A stretch of DNA of 28,860 nt, taken from positions 1 to 28,860 of IMG/VR virus record IMGVR_UViG_3300021137_000068; one strand, 5' to 3'. The DNA comes from a virus. Position numbers and translations under genes: made by a program. The notes under the pieces were generated by a model that was not told the DNA's origin, did no database searches, and saw nothing but the letters and a program-made list of their open reading frames with translations. Below, in pieces: positions 14,436-21,711 of this stretch (position 1 is its first letter; each line of letters starts with the position of its first letter).

Positions 14436-14933
14436 ATGCAACCAATAACATACAAATATACAAGTACTAAAGAGTACCATGACGCATTTCCTTGCGCTTA
14501 TCGTCAATGGCGAGCAGATAGCCATTGTAATTTGATTCATGGCTATAGCTTCAGTATGAAGTTCTACTTTGGTACAAACGACCTTGATGTTCGCCACTGG
14601 GCCGCAGACTATGGCGGACTAAAAGAATTGAAGAAGTTGTTAGAGGATATGTTCGACCATACCCTTCTGGTCAGTTCTGATGACCCGGAACTTGAAACAT
14701 TTAAACTATTACAAGAAAAAAACATGGCAAAAATTGTTGTGCTATCCAAACTAGGTTGTGAAAGTCTTAGCAATATGCTTTATAAGTATATCAATGGAGT
14801 TTACATTCCTGACATGTGGGGTCCAGGAGAAGCAGAACGACTTTGGTGCTATCGTGTAGAAGTTAGAGAAACACAAAGTAACATGGCTTTTAGGGAGGGG
14901 CATAGGTGCTGGAATGAGGATTTATTCGCATGA
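14436..14933 (+). CDS. queD: 6-carboxytetrahydropterin synthase-like (QueD)
   Basis: This 165-residue protein of the QueD/6-pyruvoyl-tetrahydropterin synthase family uses the FolE product to make 6-carboxytetrahydropterin. Visible are the catalytic Cys in SHCNLIHGY (Cys31, His35), [21 protein letters not shown] with the conserved Asp-His pair, and [12 protein letters not shown] near the C-terminus. Two usual zinc ligands look changed: the HGH motif reads HGY, and the FxAAH position reads FPCAYR. Other His residues (15, 30) may compensate. I have seen this variant in marine phages. TAGGAG lies eight bases before ATG. It overlaps the following dfrB-like start by ATGA and is expressed with it and queE. 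Confidence 0.85.
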   Translation: MQPITYKYTSTKEYHDAFPCAYRQWRADSHCNLIHGYSFSMKFYFGTNDLDVRHWAADYGGLKELKKLLEDMFDHTLLVSSDDPELETFKLLQEKNMAKIVVLSKLGCESLSNMLYKYINGVYIPDMWGPGEAERLWCYRVEVRETQSNMAFREGHRCWNEDLFA

Positions 14934-15121
14934 GCAAATTTAAATTAGGTGATTTAGTAAAAAAGGTTTCAGGTTCACAGTGGCACGGAACAGTTGTTGG
15001 TACATATTCAACTGAGTTAACTCCGGAAGGTTATGCAGTTGAAAGTGATACAGAAAAAGGCTCTGTTCAGATTTATCCTGCCAAAGCACTTGAATTGTGG
15101 AGTAAAAATGAGCAAAATTAA
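14930..15121 (+). CDS. Type II dihydrofolate reductase (DfrB/R67-like)
   Basis: This 63-residue SH3-like protein is very similar to plasmid R67 DHFR (78 residues). [23 protein letters not shown] and [12 protein letters not shown] align with R67 [23 protein letters not shown] and GSVQIYPVAALE. The active-site VQIY (46-49) is intact, as are the equivalents of Lys32 and Trp38; R67 Trp45 is Thr here, and the disordered R67 N-terminus is absent. R67 forms a tetramer with one central pore and is naturally trimethoprim-insensitive. The position between queD and queE suggests a folate or pterin reduction step, or a product-channel partner. It overlaps queD by four bases and queE by 14. Confidence 0.85.
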   Translation: MSKFKLGDLVKKVSGSQWHGTVVGTYSTELTPEGYAVESDTEKGSVQIYPAKALELWSKNEQN

Positions 15122-15950
15122 AGTATCAGAACTGTTTTACAGTATACAAGGTGAAGGTCGTTACATGGGTGTACCAAGTGTGTTCTTACGCACATTTGGT
15201 TGCAACTTCAAGTGTGATGGCTTTGGAATGCCTAAAGGTGAGTTGTCAGTAGAGAGATTTAATGTACAACCAGAAAAATATAACTCATACAAAGAACTTC
15301 CTCTCGTCAGCACAGGATGCGATAGTTACGCTAGTTGGGACCCTCGTTTTAAGGATCTTAGTCCTGTGATTGAGTCAAGTGGTATTGTTGATAGCATTAT
15401 GGATATACTTCCTCACAAGCGTTGGATGGATGAGCACTTGGTTATCACAGGCGGTGAACCGTTATTAGGTTGGCAAAAAAGCTATCCTGATTTATTGAGC
15501 AACTATCGTATGGCTGCTCTTAAAGAACTAACATTTGAAACAAATGGTACTCAAGAATTGAGTGGTGATCTAGTTGAGTTTTTACAAAACTGGAAACGAA
15601 ATCGTGAAAAGAACGCACTTACCTTTAGCGTAAGTCCTAAACTATCAATAAGTGGAGAAGATTGGAATGAAGCAATACGCCCTGATGTTATACGTCAATA
15701 CCAAAATGTGGGCTTTGTATACCTTAAGTTCGTGGTTGCATCAGAAGAAGACTTACAGGAAGCAGAACGGGCTGTAAATGAATATCGTAGCTGTGGCTTT
15801 ACCGGTCCTGTTTATCTTATGCCTTGCGGTGGGGTTGAGAGTGTATACGCCCTAAACAACAGAGCAGTGGCAGAAATGGCAATGCGAAAAGGATGGCGTT
15901 ACTCAGATAGACTACAAGTGCCCCTCTTCAAAAACGAATGGGGAACATGA
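15108..15950 (+). CDS. queE: 7-carboxy-7-deazaguanine synthase-like (QueE), variant radical SAM
   Basis: This 280-residue enzyme is predicted to form CDG from 6-carboxytetrahydropterin. The opening [17 protein letters not shown], the GG(E)P motif VITGGEP and FETNGTQ fit QueE. The radical-SAM cluster motif is unusual: Cys32-x3-Cys36 is present in GCNFKC, but the third cysteine is not two residues later. It appears as Cys71 in [10 protein letters not shown], where CDSYA equals the canonical CDTxYA. A 32-residue insertion therefore splits the motif. The start at 15108 lies inside the DfrB-like gene. The next gene overlaps by ATGA. With FolE and QueD it completes the route from GTP to CDG; no QueC is seen. 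Confidence 0.9.
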   Translation: MSKIKVSELFYSIQGEGRYMGVPSVFLRTFGCNFKCDGFGMPKGELSVERFNVQPEKYNSYKELPLVSTGCDSYASWDPRFKDLSPVIESSGIVDSIMDILPHKRWMDEHLVITGGEPLLGWQKSYPDLLSNYRMAALKELTFETNGTQELSGDLVEFLQNWKRNREKNALTFSVSPKLSISGEDWNEAIRPDVIRQYQNVGFVYLKFVVASEEDLQEAERAVNEYRSCGFTGPVYLMPCGGVESVYALNNRAVAEMAMRKGWRYSDRLQVPLFKNEWGT

Positions 15951-16174
15951 TGGAGTATGACCAGGGAATATCCCTAATTGAATGGGAACGCATAAATCGC
16001 AACTGGGTATACAAGTTTTGTTTTCTACCACATAAATGTTTAGAGACTGATAAATGGATATGGTTAAAAGGCGCTTATTGTGGACACAATAAACATCATT
16101 GGCAACTTTTTACTGATTACAAATGGATTTGTAGAGAAGAATTTATTAAACTGAGACTGTTAGAAAAAGTATGA
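15947..16174 (+). CDS. Small aromatic-rich protein
   Basis: The protein has 75 residues, with many Trp and Tyr (WVYKFCFLPHKCLETDKWIW, then HHWQLFTDYKWICREEF) and three Cys plus several His, so a metal or cluster site is conceivable but no spacing is diagnostic. The ATG at 15947 overlaps the queE stop and has GGGGA nearby; an ATG three codons earlier or one later is possible. No family was recognised. Confidence 0.55.
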   Translation: MMEYDQGISLIEWERINRNWVYKFCFLPHKCLETDKWIWLKGAYCGHNKHHWQLFTDYKWICREEFIKLRLLEKV

Positions 16175-16398
16175 AAGAAAAAACAAAAGAATTGGTAAAC
16201 AAAGTAGGGACTGACACTAGCGGCAAGTGGATCTACTATGACCGCCTTGATGATCTGATCCAACTAGTTGTTGATGAATGTATCATTTCTGTTAACGAAG
16301 CAAAAATGACTTTTGGTGGCACTACTTACGACTACGACCTAGCTAATGCAACAAAAGAGGCATGCGTAAATGCAATAACAAGTAAGTTTAGCAAATGA
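16171..16398 (+). CDS. Small unassigned protein
   Basis: The protein has 75 residues. It is helical at both ends (TKELVNKVG; LANATKEACVNAITSKF) with DDLIQLVVDECI in the middle. I recall this pattern (YYDRLDDLIQLVVDECI) from small phage proteins without known role. ATGA overlaps join it to both neighbours, so it is part of the queD-to-epimerase transcript. Confidence 0.55.
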   Translation: MKEKTKELVNKVGTDTSGKWIYYDRLDDLIQLVVDECIISVNEAKMTFGGTTYDYDLANATKEACVNAITSKFSK

Positions 16399-17747
16399 GA
16401 ACATACGACAAACGCATTGGCTTCTTGGTAAGCTATCAGACATTGATACCACACGGTGGTATAGGTCAATTTGCAAAAAGTTTTTGTGAGTTGATGGATG
16501 AACACAATATCAAAGTTGACATCATTACTGACAAAGACCCTAAGGATAATGAGTTCGTCAAGTCACTTAAAGCCAACATCATCAGTCCAAAAGAATCATT
16601 GCCATATACCACACATAGCAACATCTTTATGTATGGTGATACATTCTGTTACGAGCGTATGGCTAACTTTCGTAATGCAATCATAGAAGCATTAGAAAAT
16701 AACCTTTACGATGCATTTGTCTGTAACACATATGAGACTATTCAAGTAGCAAGCACAATGGGTCTTGAAGATTGTGTTCAAATTATTGCGTATACTCATT
16801 TGGAAAGTCAAATCTTTAATTGGACAAAGAATCCTTTCTTAAAGAACACCAATGAAATGATGCGCCTGCAGTTACAGACAGGTTCATTGTATGTTGGAAC
16901 ACAAAGTAAGTTTAACCAGCTTGAATTAGAAGATAGAATTCAAGTAAACAATGTTTGTCATCTACCTATTCCTATCACTGAACAAGACTTACTTACAGAA
17001 TACACAGGTGAGCGTGAAGGTATCTTGTTTGTAGGTCGTTGGGAAGAAGGCAAGAATCCAGAACTGTTTATTGAGTTGATTGAACAAACAAGACTACCTG
17101 CTAAAGTAATGACTAGCCCCAACGGTGTTAAGAAGTTTGAAGAACGACTAGCAAAGATTGGTGTTAAGTATGATGTACGTGCTAGTATCGTTGGACAAGA
17201 GAAGGTAGACTTCATTAAGTCAAGTCGCATTGCTTTCAATCCTAGTACAGTTGAAAGTTATGGTATGGCTTTCTATGAACAACATATTCAGTTACCCACA
17301 CTTGTATTAGATGAACAACGTTGGACTAACAACTTCAATGGTGATTACTTCTATACATGTACTAAGAAAGACATGGCTGAACGAGCAAAACAGTTATACG
17401 GTAGTTTTGAAAAGGCAGAAACTTGGTACAACTTAGGTTCATTAGACCATACAAAACAACAAGAATCAAAAGTGTTTCACAAGTGGAACGAATGCTTCAA
17501 CCTGTTTACTACTAAACAATCTAATAGCAATACCGCTAAAATTTTAGAAAATACTACAGTTAAGTACAGAGATTATATTAAAGATTTGGATCGTAAGATT
17601 ATTTGCATTGATGATGCACGTAGTGCCTTAACTAACAGACACAAGTATCGTATTATCTACACTGACAATGATACTTACCTGTCTAAGGATCCTAGCTTTG
17701 AACCAATAGAGGAAGTTTCAGGCGCGAGTCTGTTCACATTTGCATGA
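16395..17747 (+). CDS. GT-B glycosyltransferase (GT4-like)
   Basis: This 450-residue protein has the N-terminal glycine-rich loop HGGIGQFAKSFCELM (about residues 19-33) and, after the hinge, ILFVGRWEEGKNPELFIELI (about 210-229), both typical of GT4 enzymes. Later FNPSTVESYGMAFYEQ (about 280-295) corresponds to the nucleotide-sugar-binding E-x-x-G-region. The last 90 residues are extra and unassigned. The acceptor is unknown. It is coupled by ATGA to a sugar-nucleotide epimerase downstream, which could supply its donor. Together with the cytidylyltransferase-like gene this suggests a small glycan-making set, for virion, host surface or DNA. Confidence 0.82.
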   Translation: MRTYDKRIGFLVSYQTLIPHGGIGQFAKSFCELMDEHNIKVDIITDKDPKDNEFVKSLKANIISPKESLPYTTHSNIFMYGDTFCYERMANFRNAIIEALENNLYDAFVCNTYETIQVASTMGLEDCVQIIAYTHLESQIFNWTKNPFLKNTNEMMRLQLQTGSLYVGTQSKFNQLELEDRIQVNNVCHLPIPITEQDLLTEYTGEREGILFVGRWEEGKNPELFIELIEQTRLPAKVMTSPNGVKKFEERLAKIGVKYDVRASIVGQEKVDFIKSSRIAFNPSTVESYGMAFYEQHIQLPTLVLDEQRWTNNFNGDYFYTCTKKDMAERAKQLYGSFEKAETWYNLGSLDHTKQQESKVFHKWNECFNLFTTKQSNSNTAKILENTTVKYRDYIKDLDRKIICIDDARSALTNRHKYRIIYTDNDTYLSKDPSFEPIEEVSGASLFTFA

Positions 17748-18580
17748 AGAAAATATTAATCACAGGCAACAGTGGCTATATTGGGAGCCACTTAACAAAG
17801 TTGTTAGAAACAGATTATGACATTCATGGTCTTGATATCAACCAACCACAACGTAATGTGAACCTGCATTATGCACAAGACATTCGTTCATTGTATGGTA
17901 GTAGATTTGAGTATGATGCAGTTATACATTTGGCTGCACTTGTCAATGTAGGAGAGAGCGAATCAAATCCTGAAAGTTATTACCAAACAAATTTGATTGG
18001 CACACTGAATATATTGAAGAATATCAAGTACAAGAGTTTTATACTTGCTAGTACAGGTGCTGCACAAAACTGTGATAGTGCATATGGTACAAGCAAGAAG
18101 GCAGCAGAAGATGTTGTGCGTGAATACTGTACCAAAAAAGAAATACCCTACACTAGTTTTAGATTTTATAACGTAATAGGTAGTGAAGGATATCAACCAA
18201 CCAATCCTGATGGACTAATGACCAATTTAATCAAAGCTATGGATACAGGTGAGTTTACTATCTATGGTAAAGACTACGATACTATCCACGGTGACGGTAC
18301 ATGTGTTAGAGACTATGTACATGTTATGGAAATATGTGATGCTATCCGTACTGCAATTGAAAAGCCAAGCAATAGTATAGAATGTTTGGGTCACGGAGTA
18401 GGATACACAGTTAAAGAGATTGTCAATTTGTTTTGTAAAGTCAATAATGTAGACTTTGATATTAAGTATGGACCTCGTAGACAGGGAGATAGTGCTAATA
18501 GTGTACTAGAAGATGTTAGTCCGTATATGAAATCATTATACACAATTGAGGAACTATTGAGTGTTGACAATAAAGCATAA
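17744..18580 (+). CDS. NAD-dependent sugar-nucleotide epimerase (GalE-like)
   Basis: This 278-residue short-chain dehydrogenase has the extended family pattern: GNSGYIGSHL (8-17) NAD loop, VIHLAALV, the catalytic YGTSKK pair (Tyr and Lys near residue 120), FRFYNVIG and the DGTCVRDYVHV motif (about 184-194) typical of UDP-glucose 4-epimerases. It is shorter than E. coli GalE (338), mainly at the C-terminus, though RRQGDSANSV is retained. It should interconvert UDP-sugars, probably for the adjacent glycosyltransferase. The stop lies within the uvsE promoter. Confidence 0.88.
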   Translation: MKKILITGNSGYIGSHLTKLLETDYDIHGLDINQPQRNVNLHYAQDIRSLYGSRFEYDAVIHLAALVNVGESESNPESYYQTNLIGTLNILKNIKYKSFILASTGAAQNCDSAYGTSKKAAEDVVREYCTKKEIPYTSFRFYNVIGSEGYQPTNPDGLMTNLIKAMDTGEFTIYGKDYDTIHGDGTCVRDYVHVMEICDAIRTAIEKPSNSIECLGHGVGYTVKEIVNLFCKVNNVDFDIKYGPRRQGDSANSVLEDVSPYMKSLYTIEELLSVDNKA

Positions 18581-18592
18581 ATATGCTACTAT
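18564..18592 (+). promoter_or_regulatory. Sigma70-type promoter for leaderless uvsE mRNA
   Basis: TTGACA at 18564-18569, 17-bp spacer, TACTAT at 18587-18592. ATG of uvsE is at 18599, seven bases after the -10 end, where the first transcribed base is expected. No Shine-Dalgarno is present. The spacer holds the perfect inverted repeat AGCATA-AA-TATGCT (18574-18587), a possible operator. Confidence 0.75.
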
Positions 18593-18598
18593 ATTGCA

Positions 18599-19627
18599 AT
18601 GACTAATCAATCTATCAAACGTATCGGCTTTGCTTGCAAATGGGCAGAGATTAACAAAAAAGGCGAGATCGCCAGTGCTGAAGGTCTTAACACCGGCGGC
18701 ACTACTATGGCATGGGCGAATCGCAACAAGCGTAGTATAGTGGAGGAAAAGATTATTGACGTTGCAAAAACAAACATTGTCAATACCCACAATCTCATTA
18801 AGAAGGTCGCAACACTTCCTAATGAACTACGCATGTTACGACTAACCAGCGACATGTTATCATTCTATACACATGATGACTACAAAGACTTCTGGCAAGA
18901 TTCAAACACACAAACTTTACTCGCTAAATGGTTCGCACCATTAGGTGAAACTGCTCGTGCTAATGATGTCCGTGTTAGTTTTCACCCCGATCAGTTTGTT
19001 GTATTGGCAAGTGATCGTGACGAAGTTGTAAACAAATCTATTGAGGAGTTTGAGTATCATGCAGACATGGCCCGCTTTATGGGTTTTGGAAAGTCATTCC
19101 AAGATATTAAAATCAATGTACATATCTCAGGACGCCGTGGCCCGCAAGGCATTAGGGATGTATACCAGCGTCTTAGCCCTGAGGCACGTAACGGCTTAAC
19201 ATTGGAGAACGAAGAATACACACATGGTTTGTCTGACTGTTTATCATTGTCTGACTTAGTTCCTGTTGTATTGGATATTCATCATCACTCTATTCGGGAA
19301 GGTGAATATATTCAATCTACTGATGACCGCATTAAAAAGGTTATTGACAGTTGGCGCGGTGTTCGTCCTACTATCCATTATTCCCTCAGTAGGGAAGATG
19401 TACTTGTTAACCATTCCAGATCAGTCTTACCCGATGTTAGTGCGTTGATTGAATCAGGACATAATAAACAAAAGTTAAGGGCCCATAGTGACTATATGTG
19501 GTCAGATGCCGCTAACGATTGGGCATATACTCATTGGGATTGGGCCGATGTTATGGTGGAAGCAAAAGCCAAAAATCTAGCTAGTTTTAAACTGTTTGAG
19601 TATTGGAAAAGCCTCAAAATGAAGTGA
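18599..19627 (+). CDS. uvsE: UV-damage endonuclease (UvsE/UVDE)
   Basis: This 342-residue TIM-barrel nuclease nicks DNA 5' of UV photoproducts. Family motifs are visible: KRIGFACKW at the N-terminus, RVSFHPDQFVVL (about residues 125-136), INVHISG, the metal-binding LTLENEE (about 200-206), VVLDIHHHS (about 222-230) and TIHYSLS (about 260). The His, Glu and Asp ligands of the trinuclear metal site all seem present, so the enzyme should be active. The start at 18599 is forced by a promoter ending just upstream and implies translation of a leaderless mRNA. Its last 51 bases are antisense to the end of the GIY-YIG gene. Confidence 0.93.
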   Translation: MTNQSIKRIGFACKWAEINKKGEIASAEGLNTGGTTMAWANRNKRSIVEEKIIDVAKTNIVNTHNLIKKVATLPNELRMLRLTSDMLSFYTHDDYKDFWQDSNTQTLLAKWFAPLGETARANDVRVSFHPDQFVVLASDRDEVVNKSIEEFEYHADMARFMGFGKSFQDIKINVHISGRRGPQGIRDVYQRLSPEARNGLTLENEEYTHGLSDCLSLSDLVPVVLDIHHHSIREGEYIQSTDDRIKKVIDSWRGVRPTIHYSLSREDVLVNHSRSVLPDVSALIESGHNKQKLRAHSDYMWSDAANDWAYTHWDWADVMVEAKAKNLASFKLFEYWKSLKMK

Positions 19628-20242
19628 TGGATCTTTTTTGATGGATGCGACAAGTGTTTGGCTACATCCTAATATTTTAGAAATTTTTTTAACAGAATAT
19701 CCTTCTGCGATAAATCTGAATATTTCTATTAACGTATCTAGTCTATGCTCGTTTTTAGATTTGATGATAGAAATTTTTCTATCAATGGAACAGGGCAGTT
19801 TCTTACCAAACATCCCGTTTCTGTCTCCTTTCTTAGAAAGAGATAAATTTTCTTTCCAAGATGAACTCATTACCCTTCCTGCAAAAGCCCGAGACCATTT
19901 TTCTTTTGTTTTGTCCGACGGTTTCCATCCTTCTTTGGTCGGGGGTTTACTTCCTCCTTTATTAGCATTCCAGCCAATATTTCTATTTGGTCGTAGTGCT
20001 TCTTCTAATAAGTAACATCCTTCTTCGGTACCTTGAAAAATAATAGTTTGAGTTATCTCATGTGTATGTTTCTGTAATACCCTACCAAAAAATGGATTTT
20101 TATCATTATGTGTTCTTGAATCATTTAAATGTTCAGAGAGTCTGCGTTTGGGATTGTTAGAAACACCTACATACCCTTCTGAGTTGATATCAGTGTGATA
20201 CGGCAAATGAATCCAATAGACGGAATGCGTATAAATAGTCAT
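19577..20242 (-). CDS. GIY-YIG homing endonuclease, free-standing
   Basis: The protein has 221 residues and is the only minus-strand gene. The catalytic domain shows VYWI and GYVGV (the GIY and YIG strands, residues 8-11 and 23-27), catalytic Arg33 or Arg34 in PKRRLSEH, Glu80/81 in YLLEEALRP and NIGWNANKGG. GMFGKKLP (about 144-151) is a NUMOD3-type DNA-binding motif, and the C-terminus has a helix-turn-helix (YSVKKISKILGCSQTLVASI). AAGGAG lies about 7 bases before ATG on the minus strand. A perfect late promoter box lies 63 bases upstream. The 3' end runs 51 bases into uvsE, in convergent overlap. It is probably a selfish element that landed between two phage genes. Confidence 0.9.
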   Translation of the reverse strand: MTIYTHSVYWIHLPYHTDINSEGYVGVSNNPKRRLSEHLNDSRTHNDKNPFFGRVLQKHTHEITQTIIFQGTEEGCYLLEEALRPNRNIGWNANKGGSKPPTKEGWKPSDKTKEKWSRAFAGRVMSSSWKENLSLSKKGDRNGMFGKKLPCSIDRKISIIKSKNEHRLDTLIEIFRFIAEGYSVKKISKILGCSQTLVASIKKDPSLHFEAFPILKQFKTS

Positions 20243-20312
20243 GCTGATTGCTCCTTGTTAGCATTAGAGAGGGTGGGTATTTCCAGTACCGCGATCCTCA
20301 CTATTATTTATA
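20243..20312 (-). promoter_or_regulatory. T4-late-type promoter and leader of the GIY-YIG gene
   Basis: On the minus strand a perfect TATAAATA occupies 20312-20305, followed by a 62-nt leader. In the leader GAGG pairs with CCTC and inside it GGTA pairs with TACC, giving an interrupted hairpin before AAGGAG. Late promoter plus leader hairpin is the arrangement known for T4 homing-endonuclease genes. Confidence 0.6.
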
Positions 20313-20321
20313 CCGATTTGA

Positions 20322-20350
20322 TTGATTTATGTATTTCGGTGCGTTATTAT
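20322..20350 (+). promoter_or_regulatory. Probable sigma70-type promoter
   Basis: TTGATT at 20322-20327, 17-bp spacer, TATTAT at 20345-20350; start near 20357, about 19 nt before ATG 20376. It lies back to back with the minus-strand late promoter, so the two genes diverge from a shared gap. Confidence 0.5.
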
Positions 20351-20375
20351 AAGCTATACGAGAAAGCGAAACAAG

Positions 20376-20807
20376 ATGGGATTATTTGATAAACTATTTA
20401 GCAAGAAGCAGGATGAGACTCCTGCTGTTGCTCCTAAGAAAACAAAACGAGCAAAGAAAGAAAAAGCTCCAGAGCCAGTACTAACTGAAAAAGAACGAGC
20501 AACGGCTGCAGGTGAACCTTATGTTAGTATTTTAACTTTTGAACTTGATCCTAACAATGTAAACTCAGGTGCTTTTGAATTAGATTGGAACAGTGTCTTC
20601 ATTACTCAACTTGTAAAAGCAGGGTATATGAAAAAGAAAGAAGATACGGATCAGGATATCGTGGATCGTTGGTTCAATGACGTTTGCCGAAATGTTGCAC
20701 TTGAATTGTATGAACAGGTTCAAGCGGATCCTGATAACAGAGATATGGCTGATATGCGTACCATCATAAATCGTGACTTAGGCAACGGTCGTACAGAAGT
20801 TAGTTAA
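20376..20807 (+). CDS. Conserved T4-like phage protein, unassigned
   Basis: The protein has 143 residues. It begins MGLFDKLFSKKQ, then a Lys/Pro/Glu-rich linker (about 12-45), then a globular part with ILTFELDPNNVNSGAFELDW and WFNDVCRNVALELYEQ. I recall the same order (short amphipathic helix, basic linker, FELDWN domain) from marine cyanophage T4-like genomes, always without known role. The start is set by the N-terminal MGLF motif and the promoter upstream; longer frames run into the promoter. The GIY-YIG gene is inserted just before it. Confidence 0.65.
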   Translation: MGLFDKLFSKKQDETPAVAPKKTKRAKKEKAPEPVLTEKERATAAGEPYVSILTFELDPNNVNSGAFELDWNSVFITQLVKAGYMKKKEDTDQDIVDRWFNDVCRNVALELYEQVQADPDNRDMADMRTIINRDLGNGRTEVS

Positions 20808-20827
20808 AAGTAGTACAAATAAAAAGG

Positions 20828-20856
20828 TTGACAACAAATGGTTTTGGTTGTATAAT
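20828..20856 (+). promoter_or_regulatory. Sigma70-type promoter with TTTTGG spacer motif
   Basis: TTGACA at 20828-20833, 17-bp spacer, TATAAT at 20851-20856. The spacer contains AAATGGTTTTGGTTG, which is also found, nearly unchanged, in the promoters at 26943 and 27190. Predicted start is near 20863, 21 nt before ATG 20884, with AGGAAC between. Confidence 0.88.
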
Positions 20857-20883
20857 TTAACTATTAAACAACTAGGAACAGAC

Positions 20884-21675
20884 ATGCCAATGTCAATGAC
20901 ATTTGAAACTTTCAAACAAGAATGCGAGGACCGTGGCTACGAACCACGGAAACACGAAAATAAAATTTGGTATATCTTTAGTAACAACGGCATTAAGTGT
21001 GAAATTAAGGTACATCACTATACTGTTGGATGGTCTTCTAAACTAGAAGATATGGCTGAAATTCGTAAGCGATTGTTGGACGTGGGGTTTACTGAGAAAA
21101 AAGGCAAGAGATCCGAAAAAAGAAAAGATGAAAAAGATTTTATGAACATACCATTTGATGGTGATGTTTCTGAAAACTTTTGGGTTATCGTTGGTATAAT
21201 TGAATCCATAGAATCAATCGTTAAAAAAGTTCGCGGACAAGCAATCAAGCCAATTGCACGTGAGGTATCTGAACGTAACATTTTTGAAAAGATTGCCAAA
21301 CGTTTCCGATACTTTATTGACAACGAAGATGGGTTTGGTTTAGAAAACGCTCGTGCATTACTTGAAGGTGATAGTATTGACCACTTGATTACAATTGGAG
21401 AATCAGTTAATCGTACAAAAGAAAATAGTTACCGAGAACATATTGTACCTTGTATTTTGGTGTTTAATCAAGCAGTGACTATGACAATGGAGAAACGTAG
21501 TATCACCGAAGTTGCCCAAATGATTAAACACAATCTAGCCATTGTGTTGATTACTAGAGAAGAAGCTGAACTGCTAGACAATGAATTGGACATGCAAACA
21601 AGTATGCCTGAAGGATGGGAGTTTGGTCATGATGTGTTTGCTAGATTGAATGTTGCCCAAATTAAATTGAAATAA
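20884..21675 (+). CDS. Unassigned phage protein
   Basis: The protein has 263 residues. The ATG at 20884 is chosen because the promoter -10 box lies at 20851 and AGGAA precedes this start; earlier in-frame starts lie inside the promoter. The N-terminal region (about 1-85) ends in a Lys/Arg-rich stretch (KKGKRSEKRKDEKDF); the middle and C-terminal parts are helical, with IIESIESIVKKVRGQ and VAQMIKHNLAIVLITREEAEL. No motif was recognised. A separate early-type promoter suggests a role soon after infection. Confidence 0.6.
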   Translation: MPMSMTFETFKQECEDRGYEPRKHENKIWYIFSNNGIKCEIKVHHYTVGWSSKLEDMAEIRKRLLDVGFTEKKGKRSEKRKDEKDFMNIPFDGDVSENFWVIVGIIESIESIVKKVRGQAIKPIAREVSERNIFEKIAKRFRYFIDNEDGFGLENARALLEGDSIDHLITIGESVNRTKENSYREHIVPCILVFNQAVTMTMEKRSITEVAQMIKHNLAIVLITREEAELLDNELDMQTSMPEGWEFGHDVFARLNVAQIKLK

Positions 21676-21676
21676 C

Positions 21677-21705
21677 TTGACAAAATCTAAATATACGTAT
21701 ATAAT
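21677..21705 (+). promoter_or_regulatory. Sigma70-type promoter for leaderless nuclease mRNA
   Basis: TTGACA at 21677-21682, 17-bp spacer, TATAAT at 21700-21705, six bases, then ATG at 21712. The start codon coincides with the expected first base of the transcript and there is no Shine-Dalgarno. ATATACGTATAT (21691-21702) is a perfect 12-bp palindrome over the spacer and -10. Confidence 0.8.
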
Positions 21706-21711
21706 ACACAC

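Noticed and set aside
19638-20015. 125-codon + strand frame between uvsE and 20376
   Set aside because: It is the shadow of the GIY-YIG gene, whose motifs, ribosome site and promoter are all on the minus strand.
20230-20237. Perfect TATAAATA on the + strand
   Set aside because: It lies inside the first codons of the GIY-YIG gene and is followed by the divergent gap; no + strand gene begins within 130 bases except one with a better sigma70-type promoter.
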